A stretch of DNA of 25,334 bases from the NCBI GenBank assembly GCA_910579075.1, contig CAJTSV010000045.1, positions 243 to 25,576 on the forward strand. Reading direction: 5' to 3'. Origin of the DNA: an uncultured Eubacterium sp. (GTDB lineage: Bacteria > Bacillota > Clostridia > Lachnospirales > Lachnospiraceae). The position numbers and the translations under genes were made by a program. The notes under the pieces are model-generated. The model was not told the origin of the DNA. It made no database searches and worked only from the letters and a program-made list of their open reading frames with translations. Below, one piece after another: positions 15,835 through 23,422 of this stretch (positions within the stretch are counted from its first letter, which is position 1; each line of letters starts with the position of its first letter).

Positions 15835-17064
15835 TTATGACTCGAACTCTGCTTCTTCCAAATCTTCAAAGGTAAAATCTTCCTCGTTTTCTTCTTCCTG
15901 TCCTTCTGCGTCCGGTACATCCTGCGCAGCCGAAGCACTCTTTACGAAGCTGATAACCTGTTCTTTTTTCTGCTGCAGCCATTCCAGCATTCCCTGAAGC
16001 CTTCGTTCCAGCGGGTACCAGATTTTTTCACGGATAACCGGAAGCGCGGAATTGCTTGCCCAGTAAATAACAGGACGGAAAACCTTATCCGCAATCACGC
16101 CGAACGCTGCTGCCACAGCCTCTTTAACCTTGGAAGCTGCTTCTTCCAGACGCGGACGGCATTTTTCCCATGCAGATTTTACATAAGGGATGGCTTTTTT
16201 CACAGCTTCATATGCGGCTTCCCCGGCTGATACCAGCGTCAGGATGCCGACCACGAGCGCTGCCGCACTCATTCCGGCAAAGCCCAGCACGGTCAGGATG
16301 CTCCATCCGGTAATTTCTCCTAACAGGACTGCGAAAAATCCGCTGGAAGCCGCTGCCATGCAGATAATGACCCAGTCCACCATGCCAAGGCATTCTTCAA
16401 TATGCACAACTCCGGCTAAAGCTGCTTCTTTGGCAGACGAATCGGAATTTCCGCTTAAAAAGATTGCTGCTGCCAGAACGGAAATATCTTTCCTTGCCTG
16501 TTCGGAAATCCCTTCCTTTGCTTCCTCTGCCTTCTTTAAAAGGTCTCCCCAGCCCGCATTCTCCGCTTCCAGGCTGACAGACTGGAACATATCTTCCTGA
16601 TTATCCGGCAGCACCCTGGCAAGCTCATCCCGAAGCGCTTCCAGCTCCTGCGGTGAAGCGGTCTGTGCCATTTTCTGTTCCATTTCATGTGTCTTTTGAA
16701 TGGCTCCTTCGATAAAATCGGTGTCCTGTCCCTGTTCTTCCTGTATCTCTTTTGATGCGGCAAAATTATGCATGGAAACCAGGTATTTCAAATCAGAAAC
16801 CATTTGAAACTGGGCTGCGGTATCTTCCCCGCACTGTTTGTCTATTTCCTGAAATACAGCCATTTTCAGATTCATGCCGTCATATTCATCGTTCAGGCTG
16901 CTGATTTTGGAAGACAGGCTGCCGACCATCTGCTCTAATTCCCCGGTGCGGGCCGCGATATCTTCTCCCAGTGTTTTGCGGATAGTTTCTTCTACCGAAA
17001 GCCCCTGATAATAATCCCGGGCCATCTGCTCGAGTTTTTCGTTCATTTCATTCAGATTATTCAT
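15835..17064 (-). CDS. Coiled-coil membrane protein with acidic tail, unknown function
   Basis: 409 residues. I do not recognise a named family. Residues 1-75 and 105-200 are charged and heptad-like (for example LEQMVGSLSSKISSLND), suggesting coiled coils. Two hydrophobic segments at about 229-249 and 254-280 form a tight membrane hairpin. An amphipathic Ala/Lys/Glu-rich stretch (about 285-325) and another charged helix (350-375) follow, then a very acidic tail at 382-409 with some 17 Asp/Glu in 28 residues. No signal peptide. By topology both the long N-terminal and C-terminal parts should be on the same, probably cytoplasmic, side. GGAGG lies nine bases before ATG 17064. It follows the Ycf46-like AAA+ gene by 199 bases but has its own promoter. 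Confidence 0.85.
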   Translation of the reverse strand: MNNLNEMNEKLEQMARDYYQGLSVEETIRKTLGEDIAARTGELEQMVGSLSSKISSLNDEYDGMNLKMAVFQEIDKQCGEDTAAQFQMVSDLKYLVSMHNFAASKEIQEEQGQDTDFIEGAIQKTHEMEQKMAQTASPQELEALRDELARVLPDNQEDMFQSVSLEAENAGWGDLLKKAEEAKEGISEQARKDISVLAAAIFLSGNSDSSAKEAALAGVVHIEECLGMVDWVIICMAAASSGFFAVLLGEITGWSILTVLGFAGMSAAALVVGILTLVSAGEAAYEAVKKAIPYVKSAWEKCRPRLEEAASKVKEAVAAAFGVIADKVFRPVIYWASNSALPVIREKIWYPLERRLQGMLEWLQQKKEQVISFVKSASAAQDVPDAEGQEEENEEDFTFEDLEEAEFES

Positions 17065-17111
17065 GGCGTATTTCCTCCTGTTATCTATTTACACATTGTT
17101 TCGATGTATAT

Positions 17112-17140
17112 ATAATAACACGAAAAAATTGTTTTGTAAA
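17112..17140 (-). promoter_or_regulatory. Promoter of the coiled-coil membrane protein gene
   Basis: On the minus strand TTTACA (17140-17135), a 17-base spacer, then TATTAT (17117-17112), about 50 bases upstream of the ATG in a strikingly AT-rich 200-base intergenic region. It allows expression separate from the upstream AAA+ gene. Confidence 0.65.
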
Positions 17141-17263
17141 TGCTTTTTTTATATTTTATATCGATTTTTCTCTATTTATTATTACTGTTTATTTGTACCA
17201 GATTATTTTGCTGTCCTGATGATAAACGGATATGCATCAAGCAATTTCCTGCATCTGCTGCTG

Positions 17264-19066
17264 TTATCCCTGCACATGCTCCTGCAGCTGCATAATAAAG
17301 TGCGCCAGCCGGTCATCATACCTTCGGAAAACATCCTCTGAATCTTTTTCCCCTGCCGATGCATTTACAAATCCCGATTTTTCAGCCAGCCTTGTATACG
17401 CAGCAATCTGCTCGCCGTTTGTCTCGCTGAACACTTTCATCTCCCCGAACTCTTTTTTCATTACTTCTGCCAGGTGTACGCAGTCATATGCTTCTTTATT
17501 TAGTTTTTCTGCACATGCATTCCCTGCGCCTGCCGCTTCCCCATGCTCCATTTGCATGTCCTGCGCCTGGCTGGCATAATCCAGGTAAAGGCGGCGGAAT
17601 GCATTGGACACAAGCGCTCCTGCATCTGCCCCGGTCATAAAGCGCTTTTCAGCAGCTGCAAGCTGTATAACGCCATCCACGGCTTCTTTGATAACAGGCT
17701 TTACATGCTGCCTTCCGGGCTTTTGCAGATGTACGTTTAAAATATTGCGCACCTCGGTTTCCGACGGCATCGCCGTATAAAAGCAGCGGTCAAACCGTCC
17801 CTGGCGGAAAAATTCGGGCGGCATGCCCTGGATGCTGTTTGCCGTGGCAATGATATAACACGAGCTTTTCTTCTCCTGCAGCCATGTTAAAAACCCGCCG
17901 GTCATCCGCTGCAGGTAATCGTTTCCATCCCGGTTTTTCCCGTCCGCCCCGGAAAAGCCTTTTTCAATTTCATCAATCCACAAGATACAGGGAGCCATTT
18001 CTTCTGCCTGCTTTTGGGCATTGCGCAGGTTGCGTTCGCTGTCGCCGACATGCCCGCCCATCATCCGGCCCATTTCAAGCCGTATCAGGGGCAGCTTGAG
18101 TACCGATGCCGCATACTGGGCAAATAAGGATTTTCCGGTTCCGGGCAGTCCCATAATCAGAATGCCTTTTGGCACTTCCACACCATTTTCCATGGCATCA
18201 TCCAGGCTGCCCATAATCAGCCCGCTTTCTTTCAGGTATTTTTTTACCGCCTGCATATTTGCGATGTCAGCATGCTTTACCATTTTCCATTCCAGAAGGC
18301 GGTCTTTTTCCAGCAGCTTCACTTTTTCGCTGCTGATAAGCTCCAGTATTCTTTTTTTATCCTCGTCAAATGCTTCCGCCCCGTACAAAAGCTGCGCCCG
18401 CTCAAATAAATAAGCTGCTTCAAAGCAGTGGAAGCCCCGCAGATAAGACACTATTTCCCTTTGAAAATTCTCACTGGCCAAAAGCCCCTTTTGTGACAGC
18501 AGGCTGGAAACCTGTTCTTTCATTTCCACCGTGCCGGGTTTCCTGCCTTCTATCAGGTGAATATATGGAAACAGTTCTTCCGGCAGGTGCGCACGCCCAT
18601 CCACGGTAATCAGAAGCAGCGGCATTTCACGGACATTCTGCTTTCCCAATGCCTGCAAAAGCGCAGGCACAAGCTTTGCCTTCTGCCTTGCATCAATCAG
18701 CTGAAAATCATGCAGTATCACAAACCCGATATGCTTATCCGCCATAAAATGCTCCACCGCTGCTGCCAGGGAGCTGTCCGGCAGGACTCCTTCCATGCCG
18801 GCTTCCCCGTCTTCCAGCTTCCGGTTACAGATTCTGGTTATCTGATAGCATGCGGGCGCAAAGCTGATGCCAGCACGTTCCTTTTTCAGCCCGTAATGAA
18901 TATCCACTCCTGCGCGGCCTGTTTTCCGGTTATCAAAATATGCGGACTGCAATATCCGCACCACCGGCTCCAGCTCCTGCCTGCGTTCGAGCTCCAGCAC
19001 AATCCCGTTGCGGCCGCTGGAATATACCTGATAAATTTCCTGTGCAATTTCTTCCGCTGCATGCAT
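17264..19066 (-). CDS. Ycf46-like AAA+ ATPase
   Basis: 600 residues. The N-terminal 250 residues look like a degenerate P-loop-type domain (GFVILHDFQLIDARQK at about 114-129, LLLITVDGR at 150-158) without Walker A, as in Ycf46-type ATPases. A full AAA module follows: Walker A GLPGTGKS at 306-313, Walker B ILWIDEIEKG at 361-370, sensor 1 ATAN at 407-410 and arginine-finger FFRQGRFDR at 419-427, then a helical lid with GADAGALVSNAF. The residues around the Walker motifs (LEMGRMMGGHVGDSE) closely follow the Ycf46 pattern. The C-terminal 100 residues are Glu/Lys-rich. AAA+ proteins of this kind remodel or unfold partners; the substrate is unknown. ATG 19066 has AGGAG nine bases upstream. Its neighbour downstream is the coiled-coil membrane protein. 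Confidence 0.85.
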   Translation of the reverse strand: MHAAEEIAQEIYQVYSSGRNGIVLELERRQELEPVVRILQSAYFDNRKTGRAGVDIHYGLKKERAGISFAPACYQITRICNRKLEDGEAGMEGVLPDSSLAAAVEHFMADKHIGFVILHDFQLIDARQKAKLVPALLQALGKQNVREMPLLLITVDGRAHLPEELFPYIHLIEGRKPGTVEMKEQVSSLLSQKGLLASENFQREIVSYLRGFHCFEAAYLFERAQLLYGAEAFDEDKKRILELISSEKVKLLEKDRLLEWKMVKHADIANMQAVKKYLKESGLIMGSLDDAMENGVEVPKGILIMGLPGTGKSLFAQYAASVLKLPLIRLEMGRMMGGHVGDSERNLRNAQKQAEEMAPCILWIDEIEKGFSGADGKNRDGNDYLQRMTGGFLTWLQEKKSSCYIIATANSIQGMPPEFFRQGRFDRCFYTAMPSETEVRNILNVHLQKPGRQHVKPVIKEAVDGVIQLAAAEKRFMTGADAGALVSNAFRRLYLDYASQAQDMQMEHGEAAGAGNACAEKLNKEAYDCVHLAEVMKKEFGEMKVFSETNGEQIAAYTRLAEKSGFVNASAGEKDSEDVFRRYDDRLAHFIMQLQEHVQG

Positions 19067-19091
19067 CCTTCTATTCTCCTGCTCTGTATGT

Positions 19092-19193
19092 CAGGGGCTG
19101 TCGCATTGAGAAAAATGATACAAGATATAGCTGGTATAAATCATTCTTCTATACTATATCTTGTATATGTTTCGTTTCGTGCGACAGCCCCTG
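19092..19193. repeat. 102-bp nested palindrome, MITE-like
   Basis: Perfect 14-base outer arms, CAGGGGCTGTCGCA (19092-19105) and its complement (19180-19193), enclose perfect 13-base inner arms, ATACAAGATATAG (19118-19130) and its complement (19154-19166). The linkers between the arms are partly complementary too, so the whole element can fold as one long hairpin. No T-run follows on either side. The GGGGCTGTCGCA-type terminus resembles inverted repeats of clostridial insertion sequences as I remember them, so a miniature non-coding element is likely. It lies between the CAP-protein gene and the AAA+ gene, about 25 bases upstream of the AAA+ start. Confidence 0.65.
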
Positions 19194-19198
19194 TTCCT

Positions 19199-19229
19199 GC
19201 ACTGCGCATCGTACTGTCCTGCACAGTGC
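19199..19229. other. Small hairpin after the CAP-protein gene
   Basis: GCACTG (19199-19204) and CAGTGC (19224-19229) form a six-pair stem 13 bases after the stop of the minus-strand CAP gene. It lacks a T-run, so it is at best a weak terminator or an mRNA 3'-end protecting structure acting with the adjacent long palindrome. Confidence 0.35.
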
Positions 19230-19241
19230 GGGAAATTTATG

Positions 19242-21077
19242 TTATTTTTTCAGCTTGATTTTTTTCACATTGCTCCATGGGCCGTAAAATTTTTCACCGC
19301 TGACCTTCTGGTAGGCCCGTACCCGGACATAATAAGTCGTTCCTTTTTTCAGACCGGTAATCGTTTTGGAATCGGTGAACACGCCGGCGCTGATTCGTTT
19401 TGTCTTGCTGGATGGGAAATATTTATTCGTGGAGTATGCAATCTGGTAGCCGTCTCCATAAGGATTCCATTTCCAGTATACCTTTAATTTTCCTTTTCCG
19501 GTATTTTTCAGGTTTTTCAGCTTTGTTTTTTCCACGCTTGGCGCTTCGTCGATGTCGTCCGGTTCACTGACATCAGTGCTGCCGGTATTTGTGCTTCCTG
19601 AATTTCCGGTATTTGTATCAGTAACAGGCGGATTAACAGGCGGATTGACAGGCGGATTGACAGCCGGCTGGTAAGTCCAGTGTGCAAAAACGCTCATATC
19701 CGAGCGGAAATCCGTGGACGTCGTTATCATGCTTCCGCCGTTTGCAGCAGTGTACCATCCTTCGAATTTATAATTATCCTGTTGTGCGCTTGGAAGGGAA
19801 GTAAGCCGCTGGTTTGTCGTTGTCATGGAAGAAAGACCTTCAATCGTTCCCCCGTTTGGATAAAAGGTAACGGTATATTCCGAAGCTTTTTTTGTCGTAA
19901 AGGAACCGACCGTGGATTCAATGCGTTCGGAATTTTCTGAAATATAATACAGCTTGAAATAATAAATCGTGTCTGGCTTTAAGCCGGTTACAGGCAGGGT
20001 AATTGCCGAGGTGGAAGTATAACAGTCCACAATCCGGTTTTCCGGCAGATAGGTGTTGGAAGTCCCGTAATTAATGCCATATGAGCGGATGAAACGCAGC
20101 GGCAGAGTGGCTGTTATGGTTGCTGCATTGGCGGTTACATCTGTTACGGAAAAGTTTGAAAATACGGACTGATAAGGCTCCCACTGTGCATAAACCGCAG
20201 TGTCGGCATAAAAAATGGTGCTGGTTGTTATCATATATCCGCCTGTCGGCTGTGTGTACCAGCCTTTGAAGGTATAGCCGTTTCTGGACACGTAAGGCAG
20301 GCTTGCCAGTCTCTGGTTTGTCGTATACTGCCGGCTGTTTTCGTTCATAACGCCGTAATTTGCATAAAAGGTTACGTAATATTCCCGGTAATTGTTATTG
20401 TTCCAGTTGCCAGAGCCGGTCGAATTGCCTGGGGTAAATGTGGAGAGCGATTCAATATTTACCATTTCCCGGTTGTTATTCGGGGCGGTAGCAGCTGTAT
20501 TCGGGGAAGATGTAGTGCCGAATTCCTGTACCCAGTAATGGGTTCCATTATAAAATACGTGTCCGATGCCAATTGCATTATAGGAGTCACTCAGCATGTT
20601 TCTGCGGTGCCCCTGGTTTGCATAATATTCATTTGTTTCTTTCCAGCCTTCAAATGCAGAAGAAGCCGTGGAATATCCGGATGCAATATTCTCGCCTTTA
20701 TTCACATATGCATTGGAGTTTCCAAAGGCGGTAAAGCAGTTTGTGCCATTCGGCCTTGTATGGCTGAACGAAATGGCAATCTCAGCTGCCCTTAGCATGG
20801 CGATTCTTTCCAGTTCATAATCATACTGCATAGGTGACAGGCCTGCATAAGTAAGCCGCTGGGTATTTGATTCATTCCAGGCCCAGGCTTCGTTCAGGTT
20901 TGTGCGGAAGGCGTTGATCATTTGCAGCATATCCCGTGCTTCTGTCTGTCCATACTGCACGCTGATGCTGACCGTGGTAGTTCCGCCAGAATTCGCGCTT
21001 GCAGCTTGTGGGGATACGCAGAAGCAGAGGACAAATGTGCAGAGAAAGATACTGGTAAGGTGAAGTAGTTTTTTCAT
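19242..21077 (-). CDS. Secreted CAP/SCP-domain protein with InlB-type B repeats and FN3-like domains
   Basis: 611 residues from ATG 21077, chosen for its signal peptide (MKKLLHLTSI... cleaved near AASA, residues 25-28) and an upstream GAGGAA; a longer frame from 21215 has no such signal. Domains in order: CAP/SCP at about 45-188 with FSHTRPNG (H106), KGENIASGY (E129) and GHRRNML (H157); InlB B repeat (Listeria-Bacteroides type) at about 233-299 with GYTFKGWYT; FN3-like at about 305-395; second InlB repeat at about 400-467 with YKFEGWYT; a Pro/Thr/Gly/Ser linker at about 470-510 with tandem NPPV; and a C-terminal FN3-like domain at about 515-611. No LPXTG anchor is present, so it is secreted or bound non-covalently. 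Likely roles are adhesion or surface interaction; CAP activity is not predictable. Confidence 0.9.
   Translation of the reverse strand: MKKLLHLTSIFLCTFVLCFCVSPQAASANSGGTTTVSISVQYGQTEARDMLQMINAFRTNLNEAWAWNESNTQRLTYAGLSPMQYDYELERIAMLRAAEIAISFSHTRPNGTNCFTAFGNSNAYVNKGENIASGYSTASSAFEGWKETNEYYANQGHRRNMLSDSYNAIGIGHVFYNGTHYWVQEFGTTSSPNTAATAPNNNREMVNIESLSTFTPGNSTGSGNWNNNNYREYYVTFYANYGVMNENSRQYTTNQRLASLPYVSRNGYTFKGWYTQPTGGYMITTSTIFYADTAVYAQWEPYQSVFSNFSVTDVTANAATITATLPLRFIRSYGINYGTSNTYLPENRIVDCYTSTSAITLPVTGLKPDTIYYFKLYYISENSERIESTVGSFTTKKASEYTVTFYPNGGTIEGLSSMTTTNQRLTSLPSAQQDNYKFEGWYTAANGGSMITTSTDFRSDMSVFAHWTYQPAVNPPVNPPVNPPVTDTNTGNSGSTNTGSTDVSEPDDIDEAPSVEKTKLKNLKNTGKGKLKVYWKWNPYGDGYQIAYSTNKYFPSSKTKRISAGVFTDSKTITGLKKGTTYYVRVRAYQKVSGEKFYGPWSNVKKIKLKK
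19624..19671. repeat. 12-bp tandem repeat encoding NPPV
   Basis: The unit ACAGGCGGATTR is repeated three times with a degenerate fourth copy (ACAGCCGGCTGG) inside the CAP-protein gene. It encodes tandem NPPV in the linker before the last domain; copy number could vary by slippage without shifting the frame. Confidence 0.8.
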
Positions 21078-21111
21078 AAGCTTGTTCCTCGCTTTCTTGT
21101 TTGATATATTG

Positions 21112-21140
21112 AGAATAACACATGTGATTTGCAGAATCAA
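21112..21140 (-). promoter_or_regulatory. Probable promoter of the CAP-protein gene
   Basis: On the minus strand TTGATT (21140-21135), a 17-base spacer and TATTCT (21117-21112), about 35 bases before the ATG at 21077. The -10 is imperfect. Confidence 0.5.
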
Positions 21141-21212
21141 TGTGGAATTGGAGAGTAACTGGGTGAATTGGAAAAAGTACATGGCAATGGAAAAAGTTGA
21201 AGGATTCGCCCG

Positions 21213-21250
21213 CATAGTATCTTGACTATGCTCCGTATATCGTATAGTAT
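21213..21250 (+). promoter_or_regulatory. Probable promoter of the SGNH/DUF4358/MBOAT/DHHW cassette
   Basis: TTGACT (21222-21227), a 17-base spacer and TAGTAT (21245-21250) on the plus strand, about 65 bases before the SGNH start. A short inverted repeat CATAGT (21213-21218) / ACTATG (21225-21230) overlaps the -35 and could be an operator half-site pair. Confidence 0.5.
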
Positions 21251-21314
21251 AAATATGGTATTATTTTGTTGAATTTATATTGCCTGACAATCACATAGAC
21301 GGGAGGGGATTTCC

Positions 21315-22766
21315 ATGGAGCCAGACAGTATGCATAGCAGCCGGTGCAGATTTCGTTTGCTTTTCAGATGGCTGCTGTCAGCCGGAGTTATGTTTTCTTT
21401 GTTTTGCGGCTTTTTTTATTTTCAGCCGCTTGCTGCGAACGGAGCGTTTATAGACGGCAGCAGTGTATCTGCGCCGGAAAGCGGACAAGTGCCGCAGGGC
21501 CTGGATGAAGGAAGCGGGCAGACAGTTCAGGGCCCGGATGAGGGAAACGGCCAGATACCGCAGGCTCCGGGTACAGAAAACAGCCAGAAGCCGCAGGGCC
21601 CGGACACGGAAGACGGACAGGCGGTTCAGGGCCCGGAACCGGAAGAACTTGAGATTCCGGAGCTGGAGATTCAGGTTTCTGTGAAAAACGGGAAATATGC
21701 GCGTATCAGCTGGCAGTATGAGGATGCCGTTTCCTATCAGGTGCAGCGTTCTGCAAAAAAGAAAGGAACCTACAAAACTATCGCTTCGCAGGATGGGAAG
21801 GTACAGGCCTTTACGGATAAAAGCATAACAAAAGGAAAGAAGTATTATTACCGTGCAGCAGCGGTGCTGGAAGACGGGACAAAAATTTACAGCAGTCCGG
21901 CAGCTTTTTCATGCCCCCTGGATAAAGTAACGGGGATAGAACTGAAAAGGACGTCTTCGAATTCCGTGAAAGTATCGTGGAAAAAAACCAGCGGTGCGGT
22001 GTATTACAGGGTTTACTGTTCTGAGAAAAAAGGGGATTATAACTTTACGGGCATTACGAAAAACAGCTGGTTTGAGGCGGGCATGCTGAAAACCGGGCAT
22101 AAATATTACTTTTATGTACAGGCGTGTGCCGCAAAGAAAAAATCAGAGCGGGACAGCGCCATGTCCAAAGCAGCTGCAATAAAGATAAATCCTCTTAACC
22201 GCGTGACCGTGTTTGCAGGCGATTCCATTACGTCAGGTCTTTCTGCTTACCAGGTGCTGGACGGAATCGGCATAAGCGGCACCAAGAATGTCGTAGCAGA
22301 CATTGGATTAAATACAACGACATTCCGCACAAGACGGGTATTTAATGGCAGAACCGGGCTGGAGCAGGTGATTGCTTATCAGCCTTACCGGGTATACCTG
22401 ATGCTTGGCATGAATGAAATCCACTACCGCAGCAGTGAAACTGTTGCCGCAGGATATGAGGAAATCGTAAGGGAAATCAAAGCCGGGACACCGCAGACAG
22501 ATATCGTGCTGCTGGCGGTATCTCCGGTAACGAAAGCAGAAAAAAATAACCGCAGCGGATTTGCACAGATACCGGATTTAAACCAGCGAATCAGGAAGAT
22601 AGCACAGAGCCTCGGCGTAAAATATTATGATTATACCGGGTTTTTAAAGGATGCAGACGGATGCCTGAAAACGGAGCTGGCTTCGTCGGACGGCGTGCAC
22701 TGGACGGCTTCTGCATACCATACATTTGCGGATGTGATGGAAGCTTATGACCGTTCACTGGATTAA
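21315..22766 (+). CDS. Secreted SGNH-hydrolase with FN3-like domains
   Basis: 483 residues; GGGAGGGG lies seven bases before the ATG. An N-terminal membrane/signal segment (about residues 14-42, LLFRWLLSAGVMFSLFCGFFYF) is followed by five 11-residue Gln/Pro/Gly/Asp-rich repeats (57-111), two FN3-like modules (about 115-205 and 210-297), and a C-terminal SGNH/GDSL domain: GDSIT at 302-306 (nucleophile Ser304), GMNE at 365-368 and DGVHW with Asp459 and His462. Such domains de- or trans-acetylate carbohydrates. Being first in a cassette with MBOAT and DHHW genes, it may act on an O-acetylated surface glycan. It is divergent from the CAP-protein gene, and both carry FN3-like modules. Confidence 0.88.
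   Translation: MEPDSMHSSRCRFRLLFRWLLSAGVMFSLFCGFFYFQPLAANGAFIDGSSVSAPESGQVPQGLDEGSGQTVQGPDEGNGQIPQAPGTENSQKPQGPDTEDGQAVQGPEPEELEIPELEIQVSVKNGKYARISWQYEDAVSYQVQRSAKKKGTYKTIASQDGKVQAFTDKSITKGKKYYYRAAAVLEDGTKIYSSPAAFSCPLDKVTGIELKRTSSNSVKVSWKKTSGAVYYRVYCSEKKGDYNFTGITKNSWFEAGMLKTGHKYYFYVQACAAKKKSERDSAMSKAAAIKINPLNRVTVFAGDSITSGLSAYQVLDGIGISGTKNVVADIGLNTTTFRTRRVFNGRTGLEQVIAYQPYRVYLMLGMNEIHYRSSETVAAGYEEIVREIKAGTPQTDIVLLAVSPVTKAEKNNRSGFAQIPDLNQRIRKIAQSLGVKYYDYTGFLKDADGCLKTELASSDGVHWTASAYHTFADVMEAYDRSLD
21483..21647 (+). repeat. Five 33-bp in-frame repeats (11-residue units)
   Basis: Units GQVPQGLDEGS, GQTVQGPDEGN, GQIPQAPGTEN, SQKPQGPDTED and GQAVQGPEPEE encode an acidic, Pro/Gln/Gly-rich linker between the membrane segment and the first FN3-like domain of the SGNH protein. 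The role is probably a flexible spacer through the cell wall. Confidence 0.8.
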
Positions 22767-22789
22767 TTTAAAAGGCAGGGAGGTAAATT

Positions 22790-23338
22790 ATGAATACTTT
22801 ATATATAGAAGAAACAGCGTGTGGTGTAAACCGCAGAAAAAGAACATTGTGGAAAAAAGGGGGAGCATGCCTGCTTTCGCTTGTGCTGGCAATCGGCATG
22901 ATGCTCCAGCTGACAGCCAGTGCACAGGCAGCAGTCAGCTGCAAGTCGCTTTGCCAGGCAGTGTTAAAGGAGACAGGCGGCGAGGGCAGTTTAAAATACA
23001 AATCCACGAAAGCAAAGGATTTTGGCGGCTTTTCGGCATCAGACCGTGAAAAAGTATCATCACTGATGTATCTGTGTGATGAAAAGGAAGCCTGCAGCAT
23101 CTGTGTCATCAAAGCGTCCAGCAATTCAGGCGCGGCTGAATTGTTAAAAAGCTTGAAAGCATATAAAGCCAATAACAGCAGCAGTGATTATCTCAGCGAC
23201 TATTCGGCATCTGAACAGAAGCTGTTTAAAAATGCTGTATGCGGCAGAAAAGGAAAATATGTCTGGTATATTGCAATGTCAGAAAAAAAGTCTGTAAATA
23301 AAAAAGGGCAGGATGTCCTGAAACAAAAATTATCCTGA
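22790..23338 (+). CDS. Secreted DUF4358-like protein
   Basis: 182 residues; GGGAGG lies seven bases before ATG. A basic start (NRRKRTLWKKG at about 14-24) leads into a signal segment (about 26-45) with likely cleavage after AQAA (about residues 45-48). The mature part of about 135 residues is small and Ser/Lys-rich, with a pattern of ICVIKASSNSGAAELLKSL and a later SASEQKLFKNAVCGRKGKYVWYIAMS that resembles DUF4358, a family of exported proteins that is commonly encoded beside MBOAT and DHHW genes in Lachnospiraceae. Family assignment is moderate; function unknown. It starts 23 bases after the SGNH stop, so co-transcription is likely. Confidence 0.75.
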   Translation: MNTLYIEETACGVNRRKRTLWKKGGACLLSLVLAIGMMLQLTASAQAAVSCKSLCQAVLKETGGEGSLKYKSTKAKDFGGFSASDREKVSSLMYLCDEKEACSICVIKASSNSGAAELLKSLKAYKANNSSSDYLSDYSASEQKLFKNAVCGRKGKYVWYIAMSEKKSVNKKGQDVLKQKLS

Positions 23339-23344
23339 TAGAAA

Positions 23345-23374
23345 GGGGCTGCTGGATTCCGGAAAAGCAGCCCC
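23345..23374 (+). other. Intercistronic hairpin between the DUF4358-like and MBOAT genes
   Basis: GGGGCTGCT (23345-23353) and AGCAGCCCC (23366-23374) form a perfect nine-pair stem with a 12-base loop, seven bases after the upstream stop. No T-run follows, so it is more likely an mRNA-stabilising or partial attenuation element than a full terminator. Confidence 0.5.
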
Positions 23375-23422
23375 ATGTTACGTTTGTGAAAAAATCCGTC
23401 AATTGATGTCAGAGGTTAAAAA

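Noticed and set aside
19092..19193. The long palindrome as a simple transcription terminator
   Set aside because: No T-run follows on either strand and the arms are interrupted by a large AT-rich middle; a miniature mobile element fits better.
21078..21215. N-terminal extension of the CAP protein to 21215
   Set aside because: The added 46 residues cover the predicted promoter and hide the obvious signal peptide beginning at 21077.
23345..23374. Intrinsic terminator between the DUF4358-like and MBOAT genes
   Set aside because: The stem is good but no T-run follows on the plus strand, so I list it only as a hairpin.
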